Below are positions 8,511 to 17,614 of a DNA stretch of 32,818 nucleotides, in pieces. Positions within the stretch are counted from its first letter, which is position 1. Every line of letters starts with the position of its first letter. Source of the stretch: Myxococcales bacterium (GTDB lineage Bacteria; Myxococcota_A; Polyangia; Fen-1088); contig PMJO01000105.1 of assembly GCA_003158455.1 (NCBI GenBank), forward strand, positions 1 to 32,818, given 5' to 3'. The translations under genes and the position numbers were made by a program. A model generated the notes under the pieces. It did not search any database, was not told the origin of the DNA, and was given only the letters and a program-made list of their open reading frames with translations.

Positions 8511-9848
8511 TCAATAGAAGTTGCGCCAGACTATCTGAAGAGCATCGCTCTTGCTCGAATCCGCGTAGGCCTGGGCAAGAAGATGGCCCGTGGATGGCTC
8601 AACCATCGCAATTGGCACGGACGCCAGCGACGAGTGGGGCAACAGACCGCTGCCAGCTCCTGCGTACGCTTGGTCTATGTTCAAGGTGCCGAAGTTCGCC
8701 AAATGGTTGTAAGGGGGCTCGACCGCATGTGTCTTGGGCCTTTCGGCAATCCATATGGCGGAAACGTAGTTGGTATTGGTGCCCGCGGTTGGCACAGATC
8801 CCTGTGCAAAGAGCCCCGTGGTTACGTTCGAAATGTAGTACCAAGCAGACCCGCCGGAGATATTCACGGTGCCGCTGGAATCGCCGATCCAGAGACTCAC
8901 GTATAGCTGTTGACCCGGTATCACGGTGGGTGCTGTGAGCTGGGTCGCGCCCGCTGGCAGCAGCTCATAGAAAGCATACGTGTTGCTCAGCGAAATGGTG
9001 AGGCTGGGTCGTCTGGGGTCGCGCCAAATGACCTTGCTGGTGGAGACTTCATGCTCGGATCCCGCTTGCCAGAGTCCCGTCGAGTTGGTGTTGAGGCCCA
9101 CCCACATCGAACTGTAGTCTGTCCTCTGCGCTTCTCCCGCAGTGGTCGGAACCGTCCAGCGTCCCGATACTTGGGAATAGGTTCCCGTGCTGGTTGTGGA
9201 ATATCCGGCCCAAATGTCCGTATTGACGTCATTTCGACGTTGGGTTGGGATGAGCCTAGGCGTGACGCGAGTCGCCGGTTGTCGGACGAGCCGCAACCAT
9301 TGTTCACAGGCCGTGGGTGACGAGCCAGCGCCGGGACGAGGCGGAAATCCTCGGGAGACCAGCTGCGCGTCGGTGAGTGCGTTGGGATCCCCCTCCAGTC
9401 CGGGGCGATAGGTCCCCTTCGGCGAGTGCTTCGCGGGTGAGGTGGTCGTAGTCAATTGGACCTGATACTTGGCTGACGTTCCCCGCTCATCGACACAATC
9501 GAGCTGAAGTGCACCGACGACGTCCGTCGTGCTGGGCGAGGCTTGAAATGAGACATCGCCAGCTTCGTCCGAGTAGACCGCAAGCCCGTCCGAGGCGCTC
9601 TTCCCTTGGCCGTATACTCTGCAGGCTGCGTTGGGAAGTGCGGTGACAACCACCTCGCCGCTAGCATCTGCTTGCATCGTCCCCTGCAGAACCGGCCGGT
9701 TCGTTGCGACGTTCGCGGCCGCGGCCGGTTCGGCAGCCCGCGCCCTGGATCCCGCCTTGTCCGGGCGAACCGAGCAGCCGAGCCGGAACCAACCCATCGT
9801 CGCGAGACCGAGTCCAAAGAGCCAGATTCCGAAACAGTTTGATCGCAT
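8511..9848 (-). CDS. Peptidase G1 (eqolisin-like glutamic peptidase), exported
   Basis: 445 residues. The N-terminus is a hydrophobic export signal ending at LGCS, so lipidation at Cys25 is possible although the lipobox is not canonical (FRLGC). Residues 26-205 hold a variable region with one beta-rich part. Residues 210-445 match the glutamic peptidase family G1/A4: DIWAGYSTTSTGTYSQVSGRWTVP, MWVGLN, then WQAG with the presumed catalytic Gln261, FYELLP (293-297, the counterpart of the YEWYP motif) and IWIAERP with the presumed catalytic Glu369. The family is best known from acid-secreting fungi, with bacterial members also described; the enzymes are acid-active and pepstatin-insensitive. AAGGA before ATG 9848 supports the start. 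Together with the next gene it forms a tight minus-strand pair. Confidence 0.8.
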   Translation of the reverse strand: MRSNCFGIWLFGLGLATMGWFRLGCSVRPDKAGSRARAAEPAAAANVATNRPVLQGTMQADASGEVVVTALPNAACRVYGQGKSASDGLAVYSDEAGDVSFQASPSTTDVVGALQLDCVDERGTSAKYQVQLTTTTSPAKHSPKGTYRPGLEGDPNALTDAQLVSRGFPPRPGAGSSPTACEQWLRLVRQPATRVTPRLIPTQRRNDVNTDIWAGYSTTSTGTYSQVSGRWTVPTTAGEAQRTDYSSMWVGLNTNSTGLWQAGSEHEVSTSKVIWRDPRRPSLTISLSNTYAFYELLPAGATQLTAPTVIPGQQLYVSLWIGDSSGTVNISGGSAWYYISNVTTGLFAQGSVPTAGTNTNYVSAIWIAERPKTHAVEPPYNHLANFGTLNIDQAYAGAGSGLLPHSSLASVPIAMVEPSTGHLLAQAYADSSKSDALQIVWRNFY

Positions 9849-9931
9849 GAACTTCCTTACTCGGTACTGTCTGGGATCATCGATGCTCGTGGTAGCTTGC
9901 GCCTGCGGTTCGCTAATCCTTCGCGGCGGGG

Positions 9932-12394
9932 CTATTTTGCAGTCTTCATTATTGTGTAGTTGAAGGGCGGAATTCCACCACTATTGGTGCTGGTAGCCCA
10001 GTAGACACTGGTGGCATCGACGGCGACAGTGCGGCCAGTAGCAGGCGGGGCAGGCACCCCCGGAGAGCCCAAGGCGAGGATGACCGGAGCACCGCCTGTC
10101 AGTGCGACCTTCCTGGTGCCCGCGGAATCCGCCCAATAGAAGTTGCTGGCATCAATGGCGAGGCCGCTATTCTGGATCGGCGGCACCCAGCCAGGGGTGA
10201 GAGTGACGGGGGCGCTGCCCGCGAGCGCGATCCTCAGCACGCCGGCTATCGGGGGCGTTCCGGTTGGCTGACTGAGCCAGTAGACGCCGGCGGCGTCGAC
10301 GACTATCGGGCCAATCTGGACACCCAGTGCCAACGCTAGAGTAACGGGACTACCGCCTCCAACCGCTACTTTCATCAAGCCGGTGCCGAGATCGGCTGAG
10401 GAGAAATTCCAGTAGACGCTGTTCGCGTCGACAGCGATGGCAGTGGGATCATCTTGTCCAGAGGCGAGGGTGGTGAGGTCACCGCCCCCCGTCGCGACCT
10501 TCATCACGGTGCCCGTGCCCGGTGTAGTGGTGCCACCGTCGGCAGGGGCCTGGCCGCAGGTGGTCCAGTACACGCTCGCGTTGTCGACAGCGATGGCATT
10601 CGCGCAATACTGGCCCGAAGCGAGCGTGGTAAGCGTGCCGCCCCCCAGAGGTGCTTCCATCACGGTGCCGTCGTTGGCTGTCCAATAGACGTCGCTGGCA
10701 TCGACGGCGATGGCCCCTGGCGAGTTTTGTCCTGAAGCGAGGGTGGCGGCAATGCCTCCCCCCGATGAAACCTTCATCACCGTGCCGCTGTACGAGTTGG
10801 TCCAGTAGACGCTCGTGGCGTCGGCGGCGATTGCGTATACGGCACCGGGTCCCGAAGCGACTGTGATAGGCGTGGGGAGCACGGTGACGGTCACCTGCGC
10901 GGTGACCGGGCCGCACGCGTTGGTTACGGTCAATATATAGGTCGTGGTCGCGTTGATGATGGCAGTGGCGACGGTGACTCCGCTGGTCACCGATGGGAAG
11001 CCGGGATCGATGCTGCCGGTTCCATTGTTGAACGTGGGGGTCAGCGTGGTGGCGTGACCAGCGTACATCACACCGCCTCCGGCGAAGCTGACGATCGTGG
11101 GCAGCGCGCAAGCATCAGCGCCACTCGCATCGGTCACAGTGCCCCCTGTAGCCGGCGCACCGCCGTTGCCACCGGGCCCGCTGGCGCCACCGCTGCCGCT
11201 GGCACCGCCGCTCCCAGCGGCACCGCCGGCACCACCACCGGCACCACCGGCACCACCGGCACCGCCGCCCCCGCCAGTGCCCCCTGCGCCGCCCACCGAC
11301 GCGTCTATTGCGACCACCGTCACGGTCACTTGCGCGGTGTCGAAGTGACCAGCCCCGTCGGTGGCAGTGAGAATGTAGGTCGTGGTCTGGGTGGGAAAGA
11401 CAAGCACGGATCCGCTGAGAGGCTTTGTCCCCACGCCATTGTCGATGGAGACATAGGTTGCCCCTGAGCCTGCCGCCCAACTCAGAGTGACGCTGCTACC
11501 AGCCGAAATGGTGCTGGCGGAGCTTGCGAAACTCGTGATGAACAAGGGAGCATCTATCTTGGTGCCGCTGTCACTCGCGCTGGCATCGCTGGTCGATGGT
11601 GCGCTGTCGGCGGGAAGGCTTGCGGAGGCATCAGAGGTGGCACCGGTTGAGCCGCCGGTGCCCGGCGCACCGCCGCCGCCGGTCACTCCCCCGGCGCCGA
11701 TGATACCCGCGGCGCTGGTTACGCCCCCGGCGCTGATGACGGCCCCGCTGCTGGTGATGCCACCACCGCCGCCAATCCCTCCGACACTACTTGCGACGTC
11801 CGCGGAAAGATCTCGGGAGGCATCAAATCCGCCCGCTCCAGCCGCACCGTCCCTGCCGCCCGTGCCGCCGGTGCCGCCTGACAGATCCGCGGGACGATCT
11901 GTGGTGGCATCAGGGTTGGGGCTGCTCGAACCAGTATCGCCCGAAGCGTCTCCGGGACCCGCAACCCCACCGTCAGCCGGGATGAGGTTGTTGTGCAAGT
12001 CCACCTGGTTCGGCTCGGCGCAGGTTTGCGTGGTCGTACAGGTTTGCCCGGTCGTGCAGTCGACATTCGTCTTGCACTGATTGTGGCACCGTTGATCAAC
12101 GGCGCATATGAGCGGCGTCTTGCAATCGCTGCTGTATGTGCAGTGTGCTTCGATGGGAAGCTGACACACGGTCGACTTATCAGTTGTGGTGATGCAGCTC
12201 TGCCCCGCGGTGCAGTCCGCCGTCGTCTTGCAAGCAACGTGGCACTTGCCCCAGGTGCACACCAGACCCTGGTTGCAATCACTGTTGAGCACGCACGCGC
12301 CACCCACGTCTATCTTGTTCGCCGAACTGCAGCCGACGAAGAGCCACGACGAAGCGATTATCAGGCCAAGAATGCGCAACCGAGATGCCGACAT
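9932..12394 (-). CDS. Lipoprotein with EGF/Dickkopf-like Cys repeats, two Ig-like domains and seven-repeat propeller
   Basis: 820 residues; GGAGG 7 bases before the ATG fixes the start. Cys22 (LFVGC) is the lipidation site. Residues 30-128 carry four 'DC..GLxC..GxC' cysteine modules (SDCNQGLVC, ADCTAGQSC, SDCKTPLIC, VDCTTGQTC). A linker follows, then an Ig/PKD-like domain at about 285-365 (STISAGSSVTLSWAA, TQTTTYILTATD), a Gly/Ala linker, a second copy at about 434-510 (TTTYILTVTNACG), and seven propeller repeats to the end (DATSVYWTN, DASDVYWTA, DNASVYWTT and four others). The propeller is related to that of the 3601-6477 protein. The architecture is that of a surface binding or adhesion protein; no catalytic motif is visible. 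It heads the run of minus-strand genes. Confidence 0.85.
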   Translation of the reverse strand: MSASRLRILGLIIASSWLFVGCSSANKIDVGGACVLNSDCNQGLVCTWGKCHVACKTTADCTAGQSCITTTDKSTVCQLPIEAHCTYSSDCKTPLICAVDQRCHNQCKTNVDCTTGQTCTTTQTCAEPNQVDLHNNLIPADGGVAGPGDASGDTGSSSPNPDATTDRPADLSGGTGGTGGRDGAAGAGGFDASRDLSADVASSVGGIGGGGGITSSGAVISAGGVTSAAGIIGAGGVTGGGGAPGTGGSTGATSDASASLPADSAPSTSDASASDSGTKIDAPLFITSFASSASTISAGSSVTLSWAAGSGATYVSIDNGVGTKPLSGSVLVFPTQTTTYILTATDGAGHFDTAQVTVTVVAIDASVGGAGGTGGGGGAGGAGGAGGGAGGAAGSGGASGSGGASGPGGNGGAPATGGTVTDASGADACALPTIVSFAGGGVMYAGHATTLTPTFNNGTGSIDPGFPSVTSGVTVATAIINATTTYILTVTNACGPVTAQVTVTVLPTPITVASGPGAVYAIAADATSVYWTNSYSGTVMKVSSGGGIAATLASGQNSPGAIAVDASDVYWTANDGTVMEAPLGGGTLTTLASGQYCANAIAVDNASVYWTTCGQAPADGGTTTPGTGTVMKVATGGGDLTTLASGQDDPTAIAVDANSVYWNFSSADLGTGLMKVAVGGGSPVTLALALGVQIGPIVVDAAGVYWLSQPTGTPPIAGVLRIALAGSAPVTLTPGWVPPIQNSGLAIDASNFYWADSAGTRKVALTGGAPVILALGSPGVPAPPATGRTVAVDATSVYWATSTNSGGIPPFNYTIMKTAK

Positions 12395-12617
12395 TTCAAT
12401 CCTCCAATTCAGTTTTCCTCACCGCGAAGAGCGGGCGCCGGGAAACTACCACAACGGGTTGTTCATGGATCCTCGATGGTCGTGGCGAGGTAACGCCTGG
12501 CGCCATCACCTCGCGCGCAGCCGCCTGGGCACAACAGCAAACCCCGTGCCAGCGCAACTCAGTCCAAAGACCGCGGATTTCCGCTGGGGTCCTCTCGGCC
12601 GCTCACCTGCGATTGCA

Positions 12618-12646
12618 CTTCAAGTACAAAATCCTTGTACCTGAAG
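12618..12646. promoter_or_regulatory. Inverted repeat around GTACAA, possible operator
   Basis: CTTCAAGTACAA (12618-12629) pairs with TTGTACCTGAAG (12635-12646) with one mismatch and a 5-base loop. A further GTACAA follows at 12646-12651, so TTGTAC/GTACAA half-sites can also pair in a second register. No T-run follows on either strand, so an operator or an RNA switch in the leader of the 9932-12394 gene is at least as likely as a terminator. Confidence 0.4.
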
Positions 12647-12694
12647 TACAACGACGTTCGGCACCCAGAGCGAAGGTCTAGTCGCGTGGGGAGC

Positions 12695-12713
12695 GGCCGA
12701 GCTTTGCTCGGCC
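12695..12713 (-). terminator. Perfect 8-bp hairpin, possible terminator element
   Basis: GGCCGAGC and GCTCGGCC flank a 3-base loop. The hairpin is GC-rich and lies 47 bp after the stop of the minus-strand gene at 12760. There is no U-tract, so strength is uncertain. Confidence 0.4.
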
Positions 12714-12733
12714 CGGACCAGCGCGGGAAGGGC

Positions 12734-12758
12734 ATGGAAACCCTTCGAGGGTTTCCAT
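12734..12758 (-). terminator. Perfect 11-bp hairpin directly after the stop of the DUF4380-like gene
   Basis: ATGGAAACCCT and AGGGTTTCCAT flank a 3-base loop. The stem begins one base after the TGA stop (12760-12762) of the minus-strand gene. The position argues for a transcription terminator or mRNA-stabilising 3' hairpin; a U-tract is lacking. Confidence 0.55.
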
Positions 12759-12759
12759 C

Positions 12760-13806
12760 TCAGTGGAGTGCCGCCTGTGAGTCGGCGGCTTGCTCGATCT
12801 GTTGGCGGAGCGAGGAAGACGCGAGGACGTCGGAGGGGCCAACCCCACTAGCCATGTTGGCGAGTGAAATGAGAGTCCAACGCACGGTCCATTCGACGCG
12901 ATTGCCAGCGCCAATGGGCGCGTACGGCCCCTGGTTCTCGACTTCCTCGTAGGTGAAATTCGGGTCGGTATAGAATTCGTCTTCGCCTTCGCCAGCCGCG
13001 TTCTCTGAAACGGGAACATCCGTCCACGCTTGCACCAAGAGCAAGTTCCCCGAAAGGTGGGCCTCATAGCCTTTGCTGCCGCCGTCGGCACACAGCTTGC
13101 TCTCACGCGTGCCGGAGAGGTCAGCAAAGAAGGTGTAGGATTCGAGATTCGAGGTTGCCGGCACGGCGAAGGTTCCACAGGTTCTGGGCGCCGGTCCGCT
13201 GTCCGGGTTGGGGAAAAACGTGACCCCGCCCGAGGCGACTCGGGTGATCTCCCACGGTGACGCGGAGACCGAGGTGCTGCCTTGGTTGACGAAGGCATAG
13301 GTGATGGTGACGACGTTGTTTGCGGAATTGACGGCGAAGCGCTTCTCGACGGTCAGCAATGGGCCACCGGCCGTGACGCTGAACGAGCTTGAGGTCAGAA
13401 CCAGAACGCCGCCCTGGATCGACACCGAATAGGCGGCGCTGTCGATGGTTGCGTTTGGTGGCCAGTTCCAAGCTGACTGCGGACTCGGCCAGAAGGTGGC
13501 GCCAAATGCTGAGGGCACCACAGCCTTGGTCACCAGAATGTTGTGGCCGGAAAGGGAGAACTGCACGATGCGCGCACCATCACTCGCATCCACCGCAAAG
13601 ACGTATTCACCCCAAGTGAACGTGCACAGCTTCGCACTGTCGCACACGGGGATGACTCCGCCGGGAGAGACATCATACGTGACATTGCTGAGCGCATCGC
13701 TCGATTCGGGTGTGGTCTGCGAGTCGCCGGCATCGGTGGGCGAAGGCGCCGAGGCCGCACAGCCCCAAAGCGAGCCCGCGAGGGCGGTCAAGACTACGTA
13801 TTTCAT
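12760..13806 (-). CDS. DUF4380-like lipoprotein (aldose-epimerase-like fold)
   Basis: 348 residues with a lipoprotein signal (Cys16, SLWGC). The mature part is beta-rich and contains the pattern GARIVQFSLSGHNILV, then a TFWPSPQSAWNWPP block, then GGPLLTVEKRFAV and VTITYAFVNQG. This order (sugar-mutarotase-like sandwich with the 'FWPSPQ..W.WPP' signature) is what I know from DUF4380 proteins, which are thought to share the galactose-mutarotase fold. No function is established, and binding of a carbohydrate is only inference. The C-terminus (after about 310) is helical. The ribosome site is weak (AGGG about 9 bases upstream). The gene lies about 200 bp downstream of the GH12 gene on the same strand, and a strong hairpin follows its stop. 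Confidence 0.7.
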   Translation of the reverse strand: MKYVVLTALAGSLWGCAASAPSPTDAGDSQTTPESSDALSNVTYDVSPGGVIPVCDSAKLCTFTWGEYVFAVDASDGARIVQFSLSGHNILVTKAVVPSAFGATFWPSPQSAWNWPPNATIDSAAYSVSIQGGVLVLTSSSFSVTAGGPLLTVEKRFAVNSANNVVTITYAFVNQGSTSVSASPWEITRVASGGVTFFPNPDSGPAPRTCGTFAVPATSNLESYTFFADLSGTRESKLCADGGSKGYEAHLSGNLLLVQAWTDVPVSENAAGEGEDEFYTDPNFTYEEVENQGPYAPIGAGNRVEWTVRWTLISLANMASGVGPSDVLASSSLRQQIEQAADSQAALH

Positions 13807-14008
13807 GCGCCAACCCTACCATCAAGAAAGTCAGCCGAGAAGTACCGGTTCGCCGGACAGCGCTATTCGACCGATACGTTGGTGAAACAAAACCCAAATG
13901 CCTGGTCCGTGGAAGCGCTGCAGGGCACCAGGATATCGACTCTCTTGAAGCGCAAGCCAGGCGTGGCGAAGGTCCCCGAGTTGCTCCAGCATTGGGTGTT
14001 GAATTGGG

Positions 14009-14902
14009 TTATGGAGTGGCGCCATTGATCGAAACCGAGAAGTTGTTGTTGTTATAGGGAAGTCCGCCGGTGCGAATCTCGTTGCCCGCCTGGACCGCGT
14101 AGAGGTACCAGGAATTCTGGATGTACCCCCGGGAAACCGCGTCCTGGAAGAAGGAGTTCAAATCCAGGTTGGTGACGGAGGTCAGCATCGGGGCCTTGAT
14201 CATGTAGGCCAGGTAGGTCCAGCCGGTGGTGCCTGTGCCCATTTTGCCCTGCCAGAGCTCCCAAGTGTGCCCGTCCAGGCTCACCGGCCCCAGGTCGTAC
14301 TGCCAGCCGCTGGCGTTTTGGTAGTCCAGCCAAATCATCATTTCCGTCCCATTGGCGAATCCGCTGGCGCAGTTGTCGGCTGGGCAGAACCAGATGTCGT
14401 AGGCCACGTCATATTCGTCGGTGGAGACACCCCCAACGCTGAAATCCCAACTGCTGGTCACCGTGGTGAGCGCGCCCAGCGGCATGGGAAGCAGGCTTCC
14501 AGGACTGCAGTTTCCGAAAGAACATCCGTAGAGCACGTTTGGGTAGGAAGCTACGGTGTCGCCGCAGTTGGGGGCCTGGGTCACCGAAAAGGCACCGGTC
14601 GTCTTGTTGATGGCCATGCACTGAGCTCCGGGACAGATCGCCTTGTTCCAGTAGTCCGACTCCACGAGGTAGGCCCCCACCGGCACGCTCGCGTACTGGG
14701 CGCAGGTATTGACCGTGGCCTCCGCCGGCCAGGTTCCCGCCTCGACCACCGCCGTCGGGGAGGTCCCCGCCTCGACCACAGCGCCGCTGTCGACGGCTGC
14801 GCCCGGAGTGCTCGCGCAGGCGGCGAGTTCGGCGAGCAGAATCACACCCCCGAGGGTGAATTCCCCCCCTGCAAAGGTGTTCCGCAGTGCAGTTAACTTC
14901 AT
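14009..14902 (-). CDS. GH12-like endoglucanase/xyloglucanase lipoprotein
   Basis: 297 residues from ATG 14902, which has AGGAGG 8 bases upstream; an upstream Met in the same frame lacks a ribosome site and would spoil the signal peptide. The lipidation Cys is at 29 (LAAC). After a short Ala/Val/Gly-rich spacer, residues 65-297 match glycoside hydrolase family 12: ASVPVGAYLVESDYWN, SSWDFSVGGVSTDEYDVAYDIWF, the nucleophile motif GTEMMIWLDY (Glu187), GHTWELWQGK, and the acid/base motif QAGNEIRTGG (Glu275). Both catalytic glutamates are present, so activity on beta-1,4-glucan or xyloglucan is expected. Four to six cysteines in the N-terminal part could form disulfides. Lipid anchoring would keep the enzyme at the cell surface. 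Confidence 0.85.
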   Translation of the reverse strand: MKLTALRNTFAGGEFTLGGVILLAELAACASTPGAAVDSGAVVEAGTSPTAVVEAGTWPAEATVNTCAQYASVPVGAYLVESDYWNKAICPGAQCMAINKTTGAFSVTQAPNCGDTVASYPNVLYGCSFGNCSPGSLLPMPLGALTTVTSSWDFSVGGVSTDEYDVAYDIWFCPADNCASGFANGTEMMIWLDYQNASGWQYDLGPVSLDGHTWELWQGKMGTGTTGWTYLAYMIKAPMLTSVTNLDLNSFFQDAVSRGYIQNSWYLYAVQAGNEIRTGGLPYNNNNFSVSINGATP

Positions 14903-15215
14903 GGTTGGGTCCTCCTGAGTGGTGGGCGTATGAGGCTCTTGGACGAATAGGAGTCTCACGCCTACGCAAACGGGTCAGGCAGTTGGAGGCCAAACCACTT
15001 CCGCTCCGGCCAGGCTCTGTGACCTGGCGAAAAGGATTGAATTTGATCCGCAGTCCAGGCGATGCCGGCTACTCGACGTCCATGGCCGCGACAGTAAAAT
15101 GGGAGAAGTGTCCAGGGTCAAGCGACCGATCTCGGTGTGACCGAGCGCACAACGGGAGGACGGCCCAGTTTTCTGCAGGTCCATCTCGCTCCAGATAGGG
15201 CTAGACTGCTTGGCC
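14903..15215. promoter_or_regulatory. Divergent intergenic region between GH12 and GT-C-like genes
   Basis: 313 bp between divergent starts. Apart from the Shine-Dalgarno of the GH12 gene (AGGAGG, about 14911-14916 on the minus strand) I see no clear promoter boxes, palindromes or small genes here. Confidence 0.4.
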
Positions 15216-17537
15216 ATGTCACGCATCGCCCGTCCCTTGACCCTGCTCCTGTTCTCCTTCGCGTTCGCGCAGCCTCAGGCTCGCGCGCAAGCACCGGCCT
15301 GTCCGGCGGGCAATCTGCTGGCTGGCAAGATGCCCGTGGCCTGGCGAGAGATTGCGCGCGATCGTGCCCTGCTCACCGACGAGACCGTGGCGCCTGAGGG
15401 CGCGGTGTGGGACGCATCCCTGGCCGCCGTGTTCGAAACCGGCGCCTCCACCGTAACTTGGGATCTGGGCGAGGTGGTGAATGTGCGCTTGCTAGCCATC
15501 CAGGCCGACGCCAACGACACCTACAACACTTGGGGATCGCTCGACGGCAAGGACTACAAGTTGATGGGGCAGATCGACCCGGTCAGCGGGCACGGGTTGC
15601 GCATGCGCACCCTCGATGTGGGTGGTATGGCCGCGCGCTTCTTGCGGGTAGGCGAGGGCAAGGGCGACAGCTTCTACTCGGTCTCTGAGGTCGCGGCGTA
15701 CTGCCAGACGCCCACGCCCTTCCCGCCACAATTCAAGGTTCTGGACGCGCCGGTGGCCACGGCGCCCAAGAACTACCTCGACTACTGGAACGGCGATACC
15801 AGTGCCCGTTGGGAGCTGATTCTCGCCCTGCTGGCCGCGAGCCTGCTGTGGTGGGAGCGCCGTCTCACCGGCCTGGGCGTGGCCGCGTTCAAGCTGCGTC
15901 TGCGCCGGATTCTTCTCGGGACAATGGGGGTGCTAGGCTTTCTGACCTTCTTCAACTTCGGGTTCTGGCACTTCCCAGGTTTCGTGCACGGTTGGGACAC
16001 ATTCCACTACTACATCGGGGCGAAGTACTTCAAAGAGATACACTACGAGCGCCTGTACGAGTGTGTGGCCACCGCCGATTCCGAGGAGCCGGGGCTGCGC
16101 CGCCGGGTTGAGCTGCGCAAGATAACCAACCTGCGCACCAATGTGGTGGAGAAGACCGACGACATTCTGGCCCATCCCGAGCGCTGCAAGCAGCACTTCA
16201 CCGACGCGCGCTGGGAGTCGTTCAGGAACGACGTGCGCTACTTCCGAGGCCTGGAGGGGCCGCGCCGCTGGGACGATGCCCAAACCGATCACGGGTTCAA
16301 CGGCACGCCGGTGTGGGCCATTCTGGGCAGCGGCTTGGCTAACCTGGCGCCGGCCAGTCGGCTTGACGTGCTGGTGCTCGACGCCATCGACGTGGTGATG
16401 ATCACGATGATGGCGCTTTTGATGTGGTGGGCATTTGGCTGGCGCGCGGTGTCAGTCGCGCTTATCGTATTTGCCACCAATTTTCCGTCCCGTTGGGACT
16501 GGATTGGCGGCTCGTTCCTGCGCTACGACTGGCTGTTCTGGATGGGTGTGGGCGTGTGTTTGATGAAGAAGGAACGCCCGTTCTGGGCCGGGGCTGCCCT
16601 GGCCTACGCTGCGCTCTTGCGCATCTTTCCGGGTTTCCTCTTTGCGGCCCCACTGATTGCGCTCGGTTACCACTATGTGAAGACCCGGCAGCTGGAGCGC
16701 CGCTTTCTGCGTCTGATTATGGGTGCCGCGGTGGCGGTGGCGGTGCTAGTGCCGGTCAGTTTCGCCACGTCGGGCGGGCCCGGCATCTATCCAGAATTCC
16801 TGCGCAACACCGCCAAGCATTCGGAGACGCCGCTGACCAACCTCATGGGGCTGCGCACGGTGGTGAATTTCCGGCCGGCCGAGGCGGCCAATCGCATGAA
16901 CACGCCGGCCATGGTGGACCCCTGGCTGCGCTGGAAGCAGGCGCGCCTCAATGCCTTCCACGAGGCGCTGCCGCTCTATGTGTCGCTGGTGTTCTGCTAC
17001 CTGGTGTTGATTGGCTTGGCTATCCGCAAGGTCGAGCCCTGGGTCACAGTGCTCTTGTCGGCGACTGTGATCTCGTTTGGCTCCGAACTGACTGGCTATT
17101 ACTACGCCTTTATCATAATCCCGGCCCTCCTGTACGCGGTGGTTCCGCGTGCCGGCGAGTGGCTGTTGTGGTTGACGGCGCTGTCCCAGTTTTTGAGCTG
17201 GGCGCCCATCAAGCACTTCCCCAATTGGTTGCAGAGCCTACTGCCAAGTTCGGTGCGACAAAGCTCTTTCATCACCAATTTCAGCATGCCAAATGGACTC
17301 GACGAGCAGTGCACCTGGATCTCGCTCGGCACCCTGGTTGTCTTCGTGCTGATCGCGCGAGAACTGATGCTGGCACCCCAGCCGGCCGCGGTACCCAGTC
17401 TGGCCGGGGCCGATGGCGAATCCGGCAAGGAAGTGAACGAGCCCAAGGCTGCCCCGGTCCTCGCGCCGGCTGTCGCGCAAGCCTCTCGCCCGGAACACGG
17501 GGATTCGCGCCCGCGACGCAAGCATAGAGGGCGCTAG
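15216..17537 (+). CDS. Polytopic GT-C (DUF2029/GT87-like) glycosyltransferase with N-terminal discoidin-like domain
   Basis: 773 residues from ATG 15216; a TTG 6 bases earlier is possible, and no strong ribosome site is present. Residues 1-24 are a signal peptide. Residues 30 to about 170 resemble an F5/8 type C (discoidin) beta-sandwich (NLLAGKMPVAWREIARD, VTWDLGEVVNVRLLAIQAD, ARFLRVGEGKGDSFYSVSEV). Then come about ten hydrophobic segments from residue 195 on. The loop after the second helix reads FVHGWDTFHYYIGAKYF, the acidic first-loop pattern of lipid-linked-sugar mannosyltransferase-type GT-C enzymes. RWDWIGGSFLRYDWLFW and LLRIFPGFLFA follow as conserved segments. The C-terminus is Ala/Pro-rich and ends in a basic tail. 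It probably transfers a sugar from a polyprenyl-phosphate donor at the periplasmic face; acceptor unknown. The extracytoplasmic discoidin-like part may hold a glycan. Confidence 0.72.
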   Translation: MSRIARPLTLLLFSFAFAQPQARAQAPACPAGNLLAGKMPVAWREIARDRALLTDETVAPEGAVWDASLAAVFETGASTVTWDLGEVVNVRLLAIQADANDTYNTWGSLDGKDYKLMGQIDPVSGHGLRMRTLDVGGMAARFLRVGEGKGDSFYSVSEVAAYCQTPTPFPPQFKVLDAPVATAPKNYLDYWNGDTSARWELILALLAASLLWWERRLTGLGVAAFKLRLRRILLGTMGVLGFLTFFNFGFWHFPGFVHGWDTFHYYIGAKYFKEIHYERLYECVATADSEEPGLRRRVELRKITNLRTNVVEKTDDILAHPERCKQHFTDARWESFRNDVRYFRGLEGPRRWDDAQTDHGFNGTPVWAILGSGLANLAPASRLDVLVLDAIDVVMITMMALLMWWAFGWRAVSVALIVFATNFPSRWDWIGGSFLRYDWLFWMGVGVCLMKKERPFWAGAALAYAALLRIFPGFLFAAPLIALGYHYVKTRQLERRFLRLIMGAAVAVAVLVPVSFATSGGPGIYPEFLRNTAKHSETPLTNLMGLRTVVNFRPAEAANRMNTPAMVDPWLRWKQARLNAFHEALPLYVSLVFCYLVLIGLAIRKVEPWVTVLLSATVISFGSELTGYYYAFIIIPALLYAVVPRAGEWLLWLTALSQFLSWAPIKHFPNWLQSLLPSSVRQSSFITNFSMPNGLDEQCTWISLGTLVVFVLIARELMLAPQPAAVPSLAGADGESGKEVNEPKAAPVLAPAVAQASRPEHGDSRPRRKHRGR

Positions 17538-17614
17538 GTTGACTGTTCATGAAGAGCAAGGTCATGGAAAAGATTGGGTTGCCCTGCCTTACCACTTGGA
17601 GAAGGAGGACCTCT

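Larger units (their letters stand above)
12395..12759. other. Gene-free stretch between the 12760 and 9932 genes, with three hairpins
   Basis: 365 bp without a credible gene. It contains the promoter region of the minus-strand lipoprotein gene ending at 12394 and three inverted repeats at 12618-12646, 12695-12713 and 12734-12758, listed separately. Short open frames here lack ribosome sites and family resemblance. Confidence 0.6.
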
